Under the pieces are notes generated by a model. It had not been told where the DNA came from. It saw nothing but the letters and a program-made list of their open reading frames with translations, and ran no database searches. From positions 1-5,624 of the forward strand of contig CABUOH010000096.1 of NCBI GenBank assembly GCA_902493085.1: a DNA stretch of 5,624 nucleotides, read 5' to 3'. This document shows positions 5,543-5,624 of the stretch, piece after piece. A program made the position numbers and the translations under genes. Every line of letters begins with the position of its first letter. The first letter of the stretch is position 1. The DNA comes from an uncultured Sutterella sp. (lineage in GTDB: Bacteria > Pseudomonadota > Gammaproteobacteria > Burkholderiales > Burkholderiaceae_F).

Positions 5543-5624
5543 ATGGGCATTGAAATCGAACGCAAGTTTCTCGTAACGTCGGACGCTTGGCGAAACCTCG
5601 CCCCGGCCGTGCACTATGCGCAGG
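5543..5624 (+). CDS. CYTH-domain protein (triphosphatase / class IV adenylate cyclase-like), N-terminal part
   Basis: The first 27 codons, cut by the window edge. The protein opens MGIEIERKFLV, with the ExExK signature of the CYTH superfamily at residues 4-8 (E4, E6, K8). In this family these residues lie in a beta-barrel tunnel and bind metal and triphosphate. Members hydrolyse inorganic triphosphate, organic triphosphates or thiamine triphosphate, or act as class IV adenylate cyclases; the fragment cannot tell these apart, nor show whether a C-terminal CHAD domain follows. GGAG (5531-5534) lies 8 nt before the ATG. The gene starts 27 bp after the mfd stop with no terminator between, so I infer co-transcription with mfd. 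Confidence 0.85.
   Translation, partial: MGIEIERKFLVTSDAWRNLAPAVHYAQ

Overview
The window is a GC-rich piece (roughly 60% by eye) of a Gram-negative bacterial chromosome. Two FadL-type outer-membrane proteins end in a C-terminal Phe, which points to a diderm cell. The Mfd protein follows the proteobacterial (E. coli-like) version of the family motif by motif. I infer a beta- or gammaproteobacterium, possibly a Burkholderiales/Sutterellaceae-like organism; that lineage guess is weak and rests on memory, not on a search. All recognisable genes are on the + strand.

Layout. (1) 1-85: last 27 codons of a FadL/OmpP1-like outer-membrane protein, closed by a clear intrinsic terminator (103-157). (2) 86-302: leader and promoter region of the next gene, with a 10-bp palindrome but no convincing sigma-70 promoter. 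(3) 303-1553: complete FadL-family outer-membrane channel, best started at a TTG codon behind a CAGGAG ribosome binding site, with a 24-residue signal peptide. It is a tandem paralogue of gene 1. (4) 1554-2044: 491-bp gap holding two intrinsic terminators (1762-1815 and 1884-1921), a pair of identical 10-bp palindromes just before the second, room for one or two small RNAs, a stretch that reads like the tail of a lost gene, and the mfd promoter/RBS region. (5) 2045-5515: complete mfd, the transcription-repair coupling factor, with all expected motifs. (6) 5543-5624: the first 27 codons of a CYTH-domain protein, 27 bp behind mfd and probably co-transcribed with it.

How the parts relate. The two FadL paralogues form an outer-membrane uptake pair for hydrophobic molecules, each apparently transcribed separately because a terminator lies between them. 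mfd is a housekeeping DNA-repair gene unrelated to them and insulated by the double-terminator gap. I see no mobile element, CRISPR array, rRNA or tRNA, and no sign of a new multi-gene system. The least explained part is the structured gap 1679-1921.
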